From Diospyros lotus (lineage: Eukaryota > Streptophyta > Magnoliopsida > Ericales > Ebenaceae), in the NCBI RefSeq assembly GCF_014633365.1, contig NC_068339.1, positions 15,771,925-15,835,924 of the forward strand: a stretch of 64,000 bases of DNA, written 5' to 3'. Positions 12,901 to 21,301 of the stretch are shown here, in pieces. The position numbers and the translations under genes are program-made. Within the stretch, counting starts at the first letter, position 1. The number at the start of each line of letters is the position of its first letter. Under the pieces are notes generated by a model that saw only the letters and a list, made by a program, of their open reading frames with translations, was not told the DNA's origin and did not search any database.

Positions 12901-13965
12901 ACTCTTGCAAAAGATATAGCCATGGATAGAAATAATTGGAAGTCTAGAATTCATATAGCCAACCCCATTTACTGGAACTAAGGCTTGTGATTGTTGTTGT
13001 TACTTATTAGGGAAAAAATAGACAAGAACATTTCCAAATATTTTTTTCCTTCTTGGCCCCAATTAATACATTTGCGGCTGAGTTGTGTTTGATATGCTTG
13101 TTAATTTGAGAGGAGATTAAACAAGATTAATGGAAATCAACTTGCTCAAACGGCTACGAACTCTTGCTTTATTGATTTTTGGAGATTGGAAATATTTAGT
13201 GAACAATTAGTAACATATCATTGTCTGGTTCCTCTTAACCATTGGAGAAAACAATCTGCACAGTTTAATGTCAAGATTTCCTGGCCTTGCAAAAAAATAT
13301 TTTAGAGTTAATTTGGGATAAATGAATCTTTAGATGGAATTAAAAGTGAATCTTCCAGCTGTTTCACTATAGCAATTTTTCTTCCTTCTCCCTGTTTCTG
13401 CCATTACTTTTTATGAGAGCCCAGATGATTGGAGCTGCAATGTCAGTACTCTAGTAGTCACAAACTAAAATTCTAATTAGAGAAACTTGTTGATCTGTAA
13501 TAAAGGAAACCTTATTCTTTCTGCAATGGAGAAACCTGTGTAAAATTTAAACTAGATTGTTCAGATTCTTTCTCACTGATGATTACCAGAAAGAGTATTA
13601 ATTCTGCACCTCCACCTCTAATAGTTGTGTTGTCTGTTGAGATATATATATATATATTATATATATATATTACATATACAATTTGTGTATGTATTCATAT
13701 TAATGAATGGACGAAGTGACCTAAGAATCTTTTGACAAGTCTTGAAATGGTGAAACAGAATAACTGTCTTACAGATTTGTAGCCTTCTCTATTTCTGAAA
13801 AGTAGGAGATGTTACCTTAGAAAATGTAAATGTTCCATTGCTTTTTTATGATGGTGTCTGATATGTACTTCCTCTACAAATTTGTAGTTCAACTATGATC
13901 TCAGTGCATACGGATTTCGAGAATTCTTCAAGCGTCATGGTATACGTCCATTTGATGCGGAGTGA
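210..13965 (+). CDS. Thioredoxin-fold protein without a CXXC active site, six coding exons
   Basis: Coding exons 210-238, 802-921, 1043-1121, 2485-2571, 3769-3831 and 13888-13965 join in frame through GT-AG introns into 151 residues ending at TGA 13963-13965. Residues 40-60 align with the thioredoxin beta-strand and active-site helix (VVVAF, then LDKVLEEAA), followed by VKFMRVECPKYPGFC and YPFVEIFHG, as in thioredoxin-like folds. The usual CGPC is replaced by GNYTKH at about residues 51-56, so a disulfide-reductase role is unlikely; C79 and C86 in CPKYPGFC are the remaining close pair. The C-terminus is FNYDLSAYGFREFFKRHG. The first listed exon follows an acceptor at 207-208, so an upstream exon, probably 5' UTR, lies in or before the window; I chose the ATG at 210, with a second ATG at 213. 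The last intron is 10,056 bp and contains a copia element in antisense. Localisation is unknown: no obvious signal peptide or membrane segment. The gene model is strong, the fold assignment good, the function unknown. Confidence 0.85.
957..989. repeat. (CA)n microsatellite
   Basis: About 16 CA units preceded by a C-rich run, in the intron between coding exons 2 and 3. Probably length-polymorphic. Confidence 0.9.
1222..1774 (+). mobile_element. Candidate solo LTR in intron 3 of the thioredoxin-fold gene
   Basis: The 553-bp block starts TGTTAGAATG and ends AAGTTAACA, the TG...CA ends of plant LTRs, and is flanked by near-identical 5-bp sequences (CTTGT left, ATTGT right). It contains a TATA-like CTATAAATAGGA at about 1392, a U3/R-like promoter position, followed by T-rich sequence. 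No internal retrotransposon genes are adjacent, so recombination between two LTRs, leaving one, is the simple reading. Orientation is taken from the TATA motif. A chance match of the ends cannot be excluded without a second copy. Confidence 0.5.
2235..2252. repeat. 18-bp poly(G) tract
   Basis: An uninterrupted run of 18 G in the intron before coding exon 4. On the sense strand it could form a G-quadruplex; assembly length at such runs is unreliable. Confidence 0.85.
3631..3664. repeat. Poly(C)-poly(A) junction tract
   Basis: 18 C run directly into 16 A, followed by A-rich sequence to about 3690, in the intron upstream of coding exon 5. A similar C-to-A junction recurs at about 37245-37290. 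Confidence 0.85.
3832..5221 (+). other. Intron 5 of the thioredoxin-fold gene, part left of the copia insertion
   Basis: Begins with donor GTGAGT at 3832. T-rich unique-looking sequence with purine-rich GGAGAAG/AGAGAG tracts at about 5030-5170. No gene seen. Confidence 0.7.
5222..5416 (-). repeat. Copia-1 3' LTR
   Basis: 195-bp LTR, sense start TGTCGTGAATC at 5416, preceded by the polypurine tract at 5417-5428. It matches 10031-10235 over its length. Confidence 0.85.
5493..6862 (-). pseudogene. Copia-1 reverse transcriptase and RNase H remnant
   Basis: 6602-6862 carries the RT start (LEKNNTWDIVDLPKGKK, then YNARLVAKGYTQ and ETFAPVIKMNTVRILLSLA). 6268-6456 has YVADDI where an active element has YVDDI, an extra residue at the catalytic site. 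RNase H follows at 5899-6162 (QRLVGRLIYLSHTRPDIAY) and 5493-5783 (SSAESKFQAMAQGICELLW, ending LADILTK). Separate frames show inactivation. Confidence 0.85.
7175..8482 (-). pseudogene. Copia-1 protease/GAG-pre-integrase and integrase remnant
   Basis: 8174-8482 matches the copia protease end and GAG-pre-integrase (LKNVLHMLKLSTNLLFISKL). 7175-7879 matches the integrase core (FRSDNARDYFNQ, then STPQQNKIAKRKNSHLLDTT and FWGEDIVTTTHVINRLPSR). Stops separate the blocks and the usual GVAERKNRH is altered to KIAKRKNSH, so no working integrase is expected. Confidence 0.8.
8889..9830 (-). pseudogene. Copia-1 gag remnant
   Basis: Minus-strand fragments match copia gag (UBN2): the N-terminal part (to 9830, INTAYQLDGKNYLKWSQL) and the central part (LKAFIDKDHTYDFLASLN, AEESKW). 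Between them, at about 9229-9335, lies an extra A-tailed block that breaks the frame. The zinc-knuckle region is only weakly visible. It once encoded the capsid polyprotein. Confidence 0.75.
9229..9335 (-). mobile_element. Possible poly(A)-tailed retroposon fragment inside copia-1 gag
   Basis: Read on the minus strand, a stretch ending TTTCATTTAATG and 17 A interrupts gag between residues that are contiguous in copia relatives (IEMN and DDVATLK). An A-tailed short insertion in the same sense suggests a 5'-truncated LINE 3' end. No target duplication was defined, and slippage growth of an A tract is the alternative. Confidence 0.35.
10031..10235 (-). repeat. Copia-1 5' LTR with adjacent primer site
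   Basis: 205-bp LTR. The primer-binding site TGGTATTAGAGCC (minus strand) occupies about 10018-10030. It is slightly longer than the 3' LTR because of a small insertion near 10205. Confidence 0.85.
10236..12831 (+). other. Intron 5 of the thioredoxin-fold gene, part right of the copia insertion
   Basis: AT-rich intronic sequence with no gene, except the diverged tandem duplication listed at 11160-11700. The ORF at 12418-12633 has no recognisable motif and I do not call it. Confidence 0.6.
11160..11700. repeat. Diverged tandem duplication, two units of about 256 and 285 bp
   Basis: Unit 1 (11160-11415) and unit 2 (11416-11700) share in order ATCATTTGATTATG, GAGAGCTTTGC, GATAGTTCTTCA, GAGGGATCA, TATAGAGGTGGATGG and GTTTAAGCCTTC. 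Unit 2 has about 30 bp extra near 11590-11625. Intronic, no coding. Confidence 0.8.
12832..13005 (+). mobile_element. RTE-type LINE 3' end fragment
   Basis: An open frame from 12832 to TAA 12979-12981 reads KGRGRPKRTWWETLAKDI, then DRNNWKSRIHIANP, the conserved C-terminus of plant RTE-clade reverse transcriptases, and is followed by a TTG-rich tail (ATTGTTGTTGTT) typical of RTE ends. Only the last 50 codons remain, a 5'-truncated insertion or relic in the long intron. Confidence 0.75.
13637..13680. repeat. (AT)n microsatellite
   Basis: Runs of TATATA interrupted once by TT and TAC in the last 250 bp of intron 5. Confidence 0.85.
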
Positions 13966-14021
13966 GCGTCTTTTGAGAATTCTTCAAGTGTCGAGGCATA
14001 AGTCCATTTGATGCAAGGTGA
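13919..14021 (+). repeat. Tandem duplication of the last coding exon's end
   Basis: 13919-13965, the end of the terminal exon including its TGA, is copied at 13975-14021, same 47-bp length, beginning GAGAATTCTTCAAG in both. The second copy has several substitutions (for example CGTCATGG to TGTCGAGG) and lies in the 3' UTR, after the functional stop. Confidence 0.85.
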
Positions 14022-15336
14022 AAGTTGGTGAGTAGTCTGGGATTGATTGTGTTCTCCCGTTGACTCCCCACAAGAGAGAGAAAAAGAACAAGCATTACAA
14101 AAACTTGTTTCAGGTATCTGGATGTAAGAAATAACACTATTACTTAGATTTGGTGCCTTTAGAATGGTGCCGTATACATATGGGCTTCCCTCATGGTTGT
14201 AGCATGAGTTGATGTTTAAAATGTTGATCTTGTTAGTTCTTTCTGCATTAGGACATTGTGCACCTTGCTCTTTCTGCGTTAATGCACACCAATTATATTA
14301 TTGTCGCCTTCGGTTCTTTGCGTTGCCGTTTATGCGACAATGTTATAGTAGTGGATTTCTTCATTTGTTTCAATTGGCAATTGTTTAGGAATAACCAGCA
14401 ATGCTTTGAGCCCAATTCATTGCTTTCCTTGAAGTGCCGTGCGCGCGAATACATATTTATATGCTTTGAATAAGCTCTTAAAAAACTCCTCTGCGCTGCG
14501 TCGTTGCTTTGTTTAGTAACACTCCAGTCCAGAGATAAAAAGAGGCCAAATCCACAACACTCACCCAACGATGGACAACAGTTTGTTCCCACTGTAATGT
14601 ATGCGTTACGTATTATTCCAAGAGAAGGGATGGGCCAATGCAGAAACAAATGACAATCGCTGCAGCATAACAAACACAAATATATCCGTTCGTGTTAGAA
14701 GAAGACATCTTATCAAGAGAAGAGACAAAGTCTTGCTCTTGCTTTTGCCCCCTAAAACAAAAGAGCCTTTTAAAGAATCATTCGTTCAAATACAACAATC
14801 TTTTAAAATAGAAATAGAGATTTCAAAAACATGGTTGTCTTAAATTTAATTGAACTTAAAAAATTATTAAAATGAGCTTTTCTCAATAAATTCTTCACAA
14901 TTTTTTCTCTTTTGAGAAAAGAAAAATCTCTCTCTCTTTCTTTAAAGATAATATTTAATAACTAACATATAGACCGAAAAAAATGAATATGAAAAGTATT
15001 TTAGATAAAAGTATTTTTCATTACACTTGTTAAATTTATTTGATAATTTTTTTAAAAAAAGTTTCATGCATTCTAAAAAATTTAACAAATATATTAATAA
15101 AAATCTTAGAATATTTTTAATTATTTTATATTTTAATTTAAAAAATATTTTAATTTTATTTTAATATAATTTTTATTTATTTATTTTAACAAACATTATC
15201 TAAGCGTATAATATATGCCTCAATTTTTTAGATTGATTTTTTTTCTCTTTTATTTTCTTTATGGGATACTTAGAACATTTGAATGCAAACTGGAAATTGG
15301 AACCTAATAAAGAAGGGCGGATGCTTGGGCTAAGGG
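14022..15336. other. Intergenic: 3' UTR of the thioredoxin-fold gene and PPR upstream region
   Basis: Sequence between two + strand genes. 14860-15240 is strongly AT-rich. Overlapping short ORFs at 14258-14843 on both strands show no family motif and are not called. Confidence 0.6.
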
Positions 15337-15550
15337 GCAGAAATTGACGAAGAACTGCCGACAGAAATGAACCACTCGGAGCCATCGATGAGCACCAAAC
15401 GGTTTTCTTCTCTCTCTTCTTCTTCTTCTTCTTCTTCTCATGAGCAGAAATTGACGAAGAACTGCTGACAGAAATGAACCACTCGGAGCCATCGATGAAC
15501 ACCAAACGATTTTCTTCTCTCTCTTCTTCTTCTCATCAGCCTCAGCCCAA
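15337..15550 (+). repeat. 107-bp tandem duplication spanning the PPR gene 5' end
   Basis: The block from GCAGAAATTGACGAAG at 15337 recurs at 15444 with the offset held through the start codons (15367 and 15474). Both copies encode the same first residues, then run into TTC repeats of different length. Probably replication slippage or unequal exchange between CTT-rich tracts. Confidence 0.9.
15367..15468 (+). CDS. Upstream ORF copying the PPR protein N-terminus (33 aa)
   Basis: This ORF starts MNHSEPSMSTKRFSSLSSS and ends at TGA 15466-15468, five bases before the PPR start codon. It comes from the first unit of the 107-bp duplication. If the transcript starts upstream of 15367, ribosomes would meet this ATG first, so it could lower PPR translation or require reinitiation. 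If transcription starts between the copies it is irrelevant. The ORF is certain; its translation is inference. Confidence 0.5.
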   Translation: MNHSEPSMSTKRFSSLSSSSSSSSHEQKLTKNC

Positions 15551-18500
15551 AGCTCCAACCTTGCAATCTCTCCTAAAAAGTGGTTTCAGTCCAACCCTCA
15601 AGCACTTCAATCACTTCCTCCACTTTCTTTCCCGAACGCGCAAATTCGAAGCGATCATCTGCTTCTTCTCTCAAATGAACTCAAACCACATCAAAGGTAA
15701 CGCTTCCACTCACACATTCTTTTTTTGGGCTCTCCTCCATGAGCACAGATATGAAGAAGCCCATCAGTTCATCAAGACCCAGATGGAGAATCCTTCTTCG
15801 CTACCGCGGCGTAATCGCATTTGGGACGCCCTAATTCGGGGGCTTTGCGTCAACCGCAACGAACCAGAAAAGGCGCTTTCCATCATGCGGGATTGCTTTA
15901 GAATTGAGGGTGTTTTGCCTTCTTCTTTTACTTTTTGTTCCCTGATTCATAGTTTTTGCTCCCAAGGCATGATGGACAAAGCAATTGAAGTGTTGGAGAT
16001 GATGACCGACGAGAAAATCAATTATCCGTTTGATAATTTCGTCTGCAGTGCAGTAATTTCTGGGTTTTGTAGGATTGGGAAGCCTGAGCTTGCGGTTGGG
16101 TTTTATGAGAGCGCTGAAAGTTCAGGTGGTTTACGGCCTAATGTTGTGACGTATACGGCTCTTGTGGCTGCTTATTGTAGATTGGGTAGATTCGAAGAGG
16201 TCTGCAATTTGATTGCTAGGATAGAAAAGGAAGGATTAGCTGTTGATGTGGTATTTTATAGTAGTTGGATGCATGAATATTTTAGGGAAGGGGTTAGTTG
16301 GGAGGCATTAAGAAAGCATAGAGAGATGTTGGAGAAGAAAATAAACCCGGATACAATTAGCTATTGTATACTTGTAGATGGGTTCTCGAAGGATGGAAAT
16401 GTGGAAAAGGCAGTAGGCTTTTTAAACAGCATGAGGAAGGATGGAGTGGAGCCCAATTTAGTTACGTACACTGCTATTATGTTGGGGTTTTGCAAGAAAG
16501 GAAAACTGGAGGAGGCCTTTGCTGTACTCAAGATGGTTGAGGACCTAGAGATTGAAGTTGACGAATTTACATATGCCATTTTAATTGATGGGATCTGCAG
16601 GAGAGGTGATCTTGATCGTGCTTTTGATCTGCTTAATGACATGGAGAAGAAGGGAACTTATCCTAGTGTTCTTACATACAACACTGTGATAAATGGGCTG
16701 TGCAAAGCTGGGAGAACATCTGAAGCAGATGAAATCTCCAAAGGCATAGTTGGAGATGTTGTCACTTATAGTACATTGATACAGGGATACGTTGAAGAAG
16801 AGAATGTCATGGGAGTGTTGGAAATGAAAAGGAGATTGGATGAAGCTGGAGTTCGTATGGATCTTGTTATGTGTAATATTCTTATTAAAGCACTATTCTT
16901 GGTGGGATCATTTCAGGATGCTCTTGCAATTTACAAGGGGATGCCAGAAATGGACTTGGCTGCAGATTCCATTACTTATTGTACATTAATTGATGGATAC
17001 TGCAAGGTTGGTATGATAGATGAGGCTCTTGAGATATTTGATGAATTTAGGGCAACATCAATTTCTTCAGTTTCATGTTACAACTGTATTATTCATGGGC
17101 TCTGCAGAAAGGGCATGGCAAGTGTGGCTACAGAAGTATTTGTAGAACTCCATGACAGAGGTTTTGTTTCAGATGTAGGTACTAGAATGATGTTAATCAA
17201 GGCAGTTTTTGCTGAGAGAAGTGAAGGGGTACTAAATTTAGTATACAAAATTGAGGATATGAAGAGTGAAATATTTGGTACTTTATGTAATGATGCAATT
17301 TGTTTCCTATGCAAGAAAGGGTCTTTTAGGTCTGCCTGCATTGTGTTTTTGTTAATGGAGAGTAAAGGATCAGTTGTTAAAAATAAGTCTTATTATGCAA
17401 TCATGAAGGCGCTTACTGGTGAACACAACAAGTGTTTCACTCAGCCTCTTTTGAATTCCTTGTTGAAAAGGTATGGAATTCTTGAACCAAGAGTAAGCAA
17501 GATACTAGTGCATTACTTAAGTGCGACGAATGTGAACAATGCCCTTAGGTTTCTCAATGCGATGAAAGAGATCAAGTTCACTGTTTTCATCCCTGTTACC
17601 GTTCTTAGAACACTTACAAGTGATGGTAGAGCTTTGGATGCTTATAAACTTATCACTGGAGCAGAATACTCTCTTCCTGTTATGGATGTGGTTGATTATT
17701 CAATGGTGGTTGACGGCCTTTGCAAGGCAGGACATATGGGTAAGGCGTTAGATCTCTGTATTTTTGCTAAAAGGAAGGGAATTATGCTTAGCATCATTAC
17801 TTATAATTCAGTTATTAATGGTTTGTGCCAGCAAGGATGTTTTATTGACGCATTTAGGCTATTTGATTCATTAGAGAAAATTGATATGGTTCCTTCAGAG
17901 ATTACATATGCTACATTAATTGACACTCTATGCAAGGAAGGGTATCTGCTAGATGCCCGGAAATTATTTGAGAGAATGGTAGTTAAGGGTTTTGAGCCAA
18001 ATACACATGTTTACAACTCATTGATTGACGGATATTGCAAGGTAGGTCAAATGCAGGAAGCCTTGAAGCTTCTGCTTGACCTCAAGACAAGGTGCCTTGA
18101 GCCTGATGAATTTACAGTTAGCTCTGTCATCAATGGCTATTGCCAGAAGGGTGACATGGAAGGAGCTCTTGAATTCTTCTTTGAGTTCAAAAGGAAAGGT
18201 TGTTTTCCTGATTTCTTGGGTTTCTTGTTTTTGATAAGAGGCTTATTTGCTAAGGGAAGGATGGAAGAGTGCCGTGATATCCTAAGACAAATGGTTCAGA
18301 CACAATCTATTGTGGATCTGCTTAAACGAGCTGAAACTGATGTTGGAGCAGAGTCTATAGGAAGTTTTCTTGTCTCTCTGTGTGATCAAGGAAATATCCA
18401 AGAAGCCATCATGATCCTTAATGAAGTTGGATCGATGTTCTTCTCTGTTGCAAGGAGGCATGATGTTTATGTTGGGCCTGAAAAACTAAAGGAGCTTTTT

Positions 18501-18752
18501 GATGGGGGAGCTCCTGGTACAGTTGAATGTAAGTCTTTAATGTCCACCAACGGAAATGATGAGGAATTTGAACTAAGCAATGTGCAGCCACTAGGGAAAA
18601 TAGTGAAAGCTGATGGTAGCACTGATAGAAGTTATTTTTTGCCTGATTTTGATTTTTACTATGCCCTACTTGCTTCACTCTGTTCAAGAGGGGAGTTGGG
18701 GAAGGCTAATAAATTGGCAAGAAAGCTCTGCAATTCAGAGAGAGCTTGTTGA
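15474..18752 (+). CDS. P-class pentatricopeptide repeat protein, At5g57250-like
   Basis: Single-exon gene of 1,092 residues. The N-terminus is Ser/Thr/Arg-rich without acids after residue 5 (TKRFSSLSSSSHQPQPKAP), fitting an organelle presequence; the Arabidopsis relative is annotated mitochondrial. From about residue 150 come arrays of 35-residue PPR units with the usual VVTYTALVAAYCRLGRFEE, ITYCTLIDGYCKVGMIDEA and ITYNSVINGLCQQGCFIDA forms, about 20 in all, interrupted near residues 565-730 by weaker units. No E, DYW or SMR domain follows; the last 150 residues are non-repeat and diverged. P-class proteins bind organelle RNA and act in its processing, stability or translation; the target is unknown. 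The sequence FDNFVCSAVISGFC and LLKSGFSPTLKHF match my memory of At5g57250. The start at 15474 is upstream of a second in-frame ATG at 15495, which is also possible. The preceding duplication makes a small upstream ORF. Confidence 0.93.
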   Translation: MNHSEPSMNTKRFSSLSSSSHQPQPKAPTLQSLLKSGFSPTLKHFNHFLHFLSRTRKFEAIICFFSQMNSNHIKGNASTHTFFFWALLHEHRYEEAHQFIKTQMENPSSLPRRNRIWDALIRGLCVNRNEPEKALSIMRDCFRIEGVLPSSFTFCSLIHSFCSQGMMDKAIEVLEMMTDEKINYPFDNFVCSAVISGFCRIGKPELAVGFYESAESSGGLRPNVVTYTALVAAYCRLGRFEEVCNLIARIEKEGLAVDVVFYSSWMHEYFREGVSWEALRKHREMLEKKINPDTISYCILVDGFSKDGNVEKAVGFLNSMRKDGVEPNLVTYTAIMLGFCKKGKLEEAFAVLKMVEDLEIEVDEFTYAILIDGICRRGDLDRAFDLLNDMEKKGTYPSVLTYNTVINGLCKAGRTSEADEISKGIVGDVVTYSTLIQGYVEEENVMGVLEMKRRLDEAGVRMDLVMCNILIKALFLVGSFQDALAIYKGMPEMDLAADSITYCTLIDGYCKVGMIDEALEIFDEFRATSISSVSCYNCIIHGLCRKGMASVATEVFVELHDRGFVSDVGTRMMLIKAVFAERSEGVLNLVYKIEDMKSEIFGTLCNDAICFLCKKGSFRSACIVFLLMESKGSVVKNKSYYAIMKALTGEHNKCFTQPLLNSLLKRYGILEPRVSKILVHYLSATNVNNALRFLNAMKEIKFTVFIPVTVLRTLTSDGRALDAYKLITGAEYSLPVMDVVDYSMVVDGLCKAGHMGKALDLCIFAKRKGIMLSIITYNSVINGLCQQGCFIDAFRLFDSLEKIDMVPSEITYATLIDTLCKEGYLLDARKLFERMVVKGFEPNTHVYNSLIDGYCKVGQMQEALKLLLDLKTRCLEPDEFTVSSVINGYCQKGDMEGALEFFFEFKRKGCFPDFLGFLFLIRGLFAKGRMEECRDILRQMVQTQSIVDLLKRAETDVGAESIGSFLVSLCDQGNIQEAIMILNEVGSMFFSVARRHDVYVGPEKLKELFDGGAPGTVECKSLMSTNGNDEEFELSNVQPLGKIVKADGSTDRSYFLPDFDFYYALLASLCSRGELGKANKLARKLCNSERAC

Positions 18753-20248
18753 TGAGCCTACAATACGATGGCCTCAATAGATACATTTGCTGCTCCTTTT
18801 CATGGACCATCCAAGTACCACCTTCAGGTATGTGCTATCTTTTATTTCATTTTCTCATTGATTAGTTCTTTTTATAACTTTTAAGTAGGTGCTAGATAGA
18901 CTGTTGTAAAGATATTATACCCAGAATAGGTGCTCGTTAGACTTTTGTACCCAGATTTCTTGTGTGTGCCTGCTTTTTTATATTGATTTACAATTATCTT
19001 ATTTTATTGCCCTGGGGAAAGTACCTCTCTCTCTCTCTCTCTCTCTCTCTCATACTTTGAACTTTAAAAATGAAGAACTCCTAATAGCAATTAAATTAGC
19101 TTAGGATGTCCGCTGTGATGTGCCTCTTTAACTACTGATTAACAAAAAAAAAAAAAAAAATTGTGGTATTTTGCGATATTAGTAGGAACTAGGAAGACGT
19201 GTGTTTTATAGAATTCCAGTTGCATACTAATAAGAGGACATAGCCCTAGAAAGAACACTTAGGCCTAGGCTGGAATGTCAAAAAAAGAGGATTGTCATTC
19301 TGTTGTTGCTAGCGCTAGATGCAATGAAAATTAGCTATGCAGATGCATCACCGTCAACCACACTTCTGCTCTTCTCTCATCTTCAGTGAACTGCCTCTGG
19401 CCTATTTGTGGAGGGGCTTGATTGTATTTGCATCAGATAAGTGTCCACAATGCCAATCATTGTGGTTTGGCTTGTCAGAGCAACCTCACCTGGTTCTCTC
19501 GTTGGTTTTGAGCCTTCCAATATCTTTATATATATATGTGTGCGTTCTGTTCTCTAACTATATATGCATACTTGTGTCTTTATTTTGAACCAGGGGCATG
19601 CTCTACAAGTAGTCAAGAAAATAAATTCTAATTGGTCATCAAGTAGTTCGTGGTCAATCCTCTGGAAATACGGGCTGCTTCGCATCAAGGTCATAGCCTA
19701 GTTATTAAATCCATAACAAACTAGACACTTCCTAGTACACCAAACCGAGCCTTTTGTTTTGCCTAGGATTCTGCCCGGTATAGGCTGTAAGTATAGCCAA
19801 ATACTGTCGTGCCAGCAATGTGCCCTCGCTCATTCTCTTAACTCCTATTCCCCGTCAGTCTCTTGCACCCACTCCCCAACTCTCTCGCAGTCTCACTCAC
19901 CTCTGCCTATCCCCTCCTAGTAAGTTTATATATACATACATATACATATATATATCATCACCAAATATCTGTGCAAAGAACCGGGCCACATCCTCTATCT
20001 GTTCAGAGATCAGGCCTATCTTTTTCTTCTTTTTACTCCTAGCGTGATTTGCTTCTGTACAGAGAGGCCTCCTCAGCGCTATATATACGGTACGTTTTTT
20101 CATTGAGAATCATTTGTTAATTTGGAGATATTGTTATATTTTTATGTTATGTTCATTTTTTTGTTTGTTTACACGACATGCCCTTGACAATAATGGTGGT
20201 TTTTACGCTGTCATTTCTTATGGAAAAAAAAAAATATCATGTTTCTAC
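18753..20248. other. Intergenic: PPR 3' UTR and spacer
   Basis: A possible 3' UTR intron donor (CAG|GTATGT) lies at about 18829. CT repeat at 19025-19051 and poly(A) at 19143-19160. Around 18888-18950 a short motif (AGGTGCT...TAGACT...TACCCAGA) is repeated twice. No gene recognised. Confidence 0.6.
19025..19051. repeat. (CT)n microsatellite
   Basis: About 13 CT units downstream of the PPR gene. Confidence 0.9.
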
Positions 20249-20829
20249 TTATATTGTATTTATTTGTATTACCAATATATCCAAAATGGCGGTTTCACTA
20301 GTACCATAAGGTAGCAATGAAAATTTTGGTTTATTGTCTGTCTTGGTATGCCACTCGCAGCTGCTGAAATGTTGCAGCGTGGACCAATCAAAGCTTTCCA
20401 CTTCTGCACCAAGCAGCTCATACACCTCTTTCAACAATAACCAACCAATCTTTAAATCCCGGATAGCTAGATGTCGCTCCAGCGTCAGTCGATACGCCCA
20501 CACCCCTATCAGACGGATCTTCGTAATGCCACCGGGTTGATGTCAACAAGTTTATCCCACACTTATGCCTACTGGGTTTAGATCAAATAGGTTACTAAGC
20601 ACTTGTAATGGCGTCAATAACCAACTGGTTATGCATTTACAGAGCGTTCACAAGCCAAACGAGATACCAAATTAGTGGGTAACATTTGACTCAATGGAGG
20701 CACCAAATCCACAGTGACCTGCTTCCACTTCCAGCGTCCATTTCCAAAAGCGACTGAGAACAGTTCCGATCTCCCATCGGTTTCAGTAAATAAATTCGCA
20801 AACTGCTCCCGACCACTTCGACAAAACAC
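20249..20829 (-). pseudogene. Highly degenerate Ty3/gypsy integrase remnant (tentative)
   Basis: On the minus strand, 20829-20629 reads WKWKQVTVDLVPPLSQ, like the WKWEHITMDFVTGLP linker of gypsy integrases. Farther along, 20503-20249 reads IRLIGVWAYRLTL and then LQHFSSCEWHTKTDN, like VRLHGVP and LNFSSAYHPQTDG. Order and spacing fit, but identity is low and stops intervene. The alternative is chance open frames; no LTRs were found. Confidence 0.4.
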
Positions 20830-21301
20830 CTCGGTAAATGGGTGGTTCTGACGAGTAACTACAGGAACTCAGCACCATGAAACCACAAAAAAATTCAGAA
20901 CCTTACCAGCAGCCAACCTATATATATGATTTGGCAAAATTTGTACCAAAACTCGCATTTTTCAACTTTTACAGAAGGAAAAGGTCACAATTAATCGCAC
21001 TATAATAAAGTACCCAAAATTTTGGTCAAAAACGGCTACAATTGCAACACAAGGAGCAGAAAAATGGAACGCTGAATCACCCATCCCCAAGGCTAGCAAG
21101 AACCTGTCAACCAATTTTCGGCTAACCCTTGAGCTAAAAAAAGAGCCAGGTGGTGTGGGAGGACGCGCATTCGTTCCTTCTACAGCAAGAGCAAGGTGCT
21201 TTACAACATTGTAAGCTACACAGAGAAATGAAGATGAAGAAGGGGGTCGCGGACAACCAGTGGTCCGACCAAAGAATTATAGTTCAGATATCATCAGCCA
21301 T

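Noticed and set aside
14293..14679. 128-aa minus-strand ORF, Cys-rich N-terminus
   Set aside because: No family motif, overlaps + strand ORFs of similar length and lies in the intergenic/promoter region of the PPR gene.
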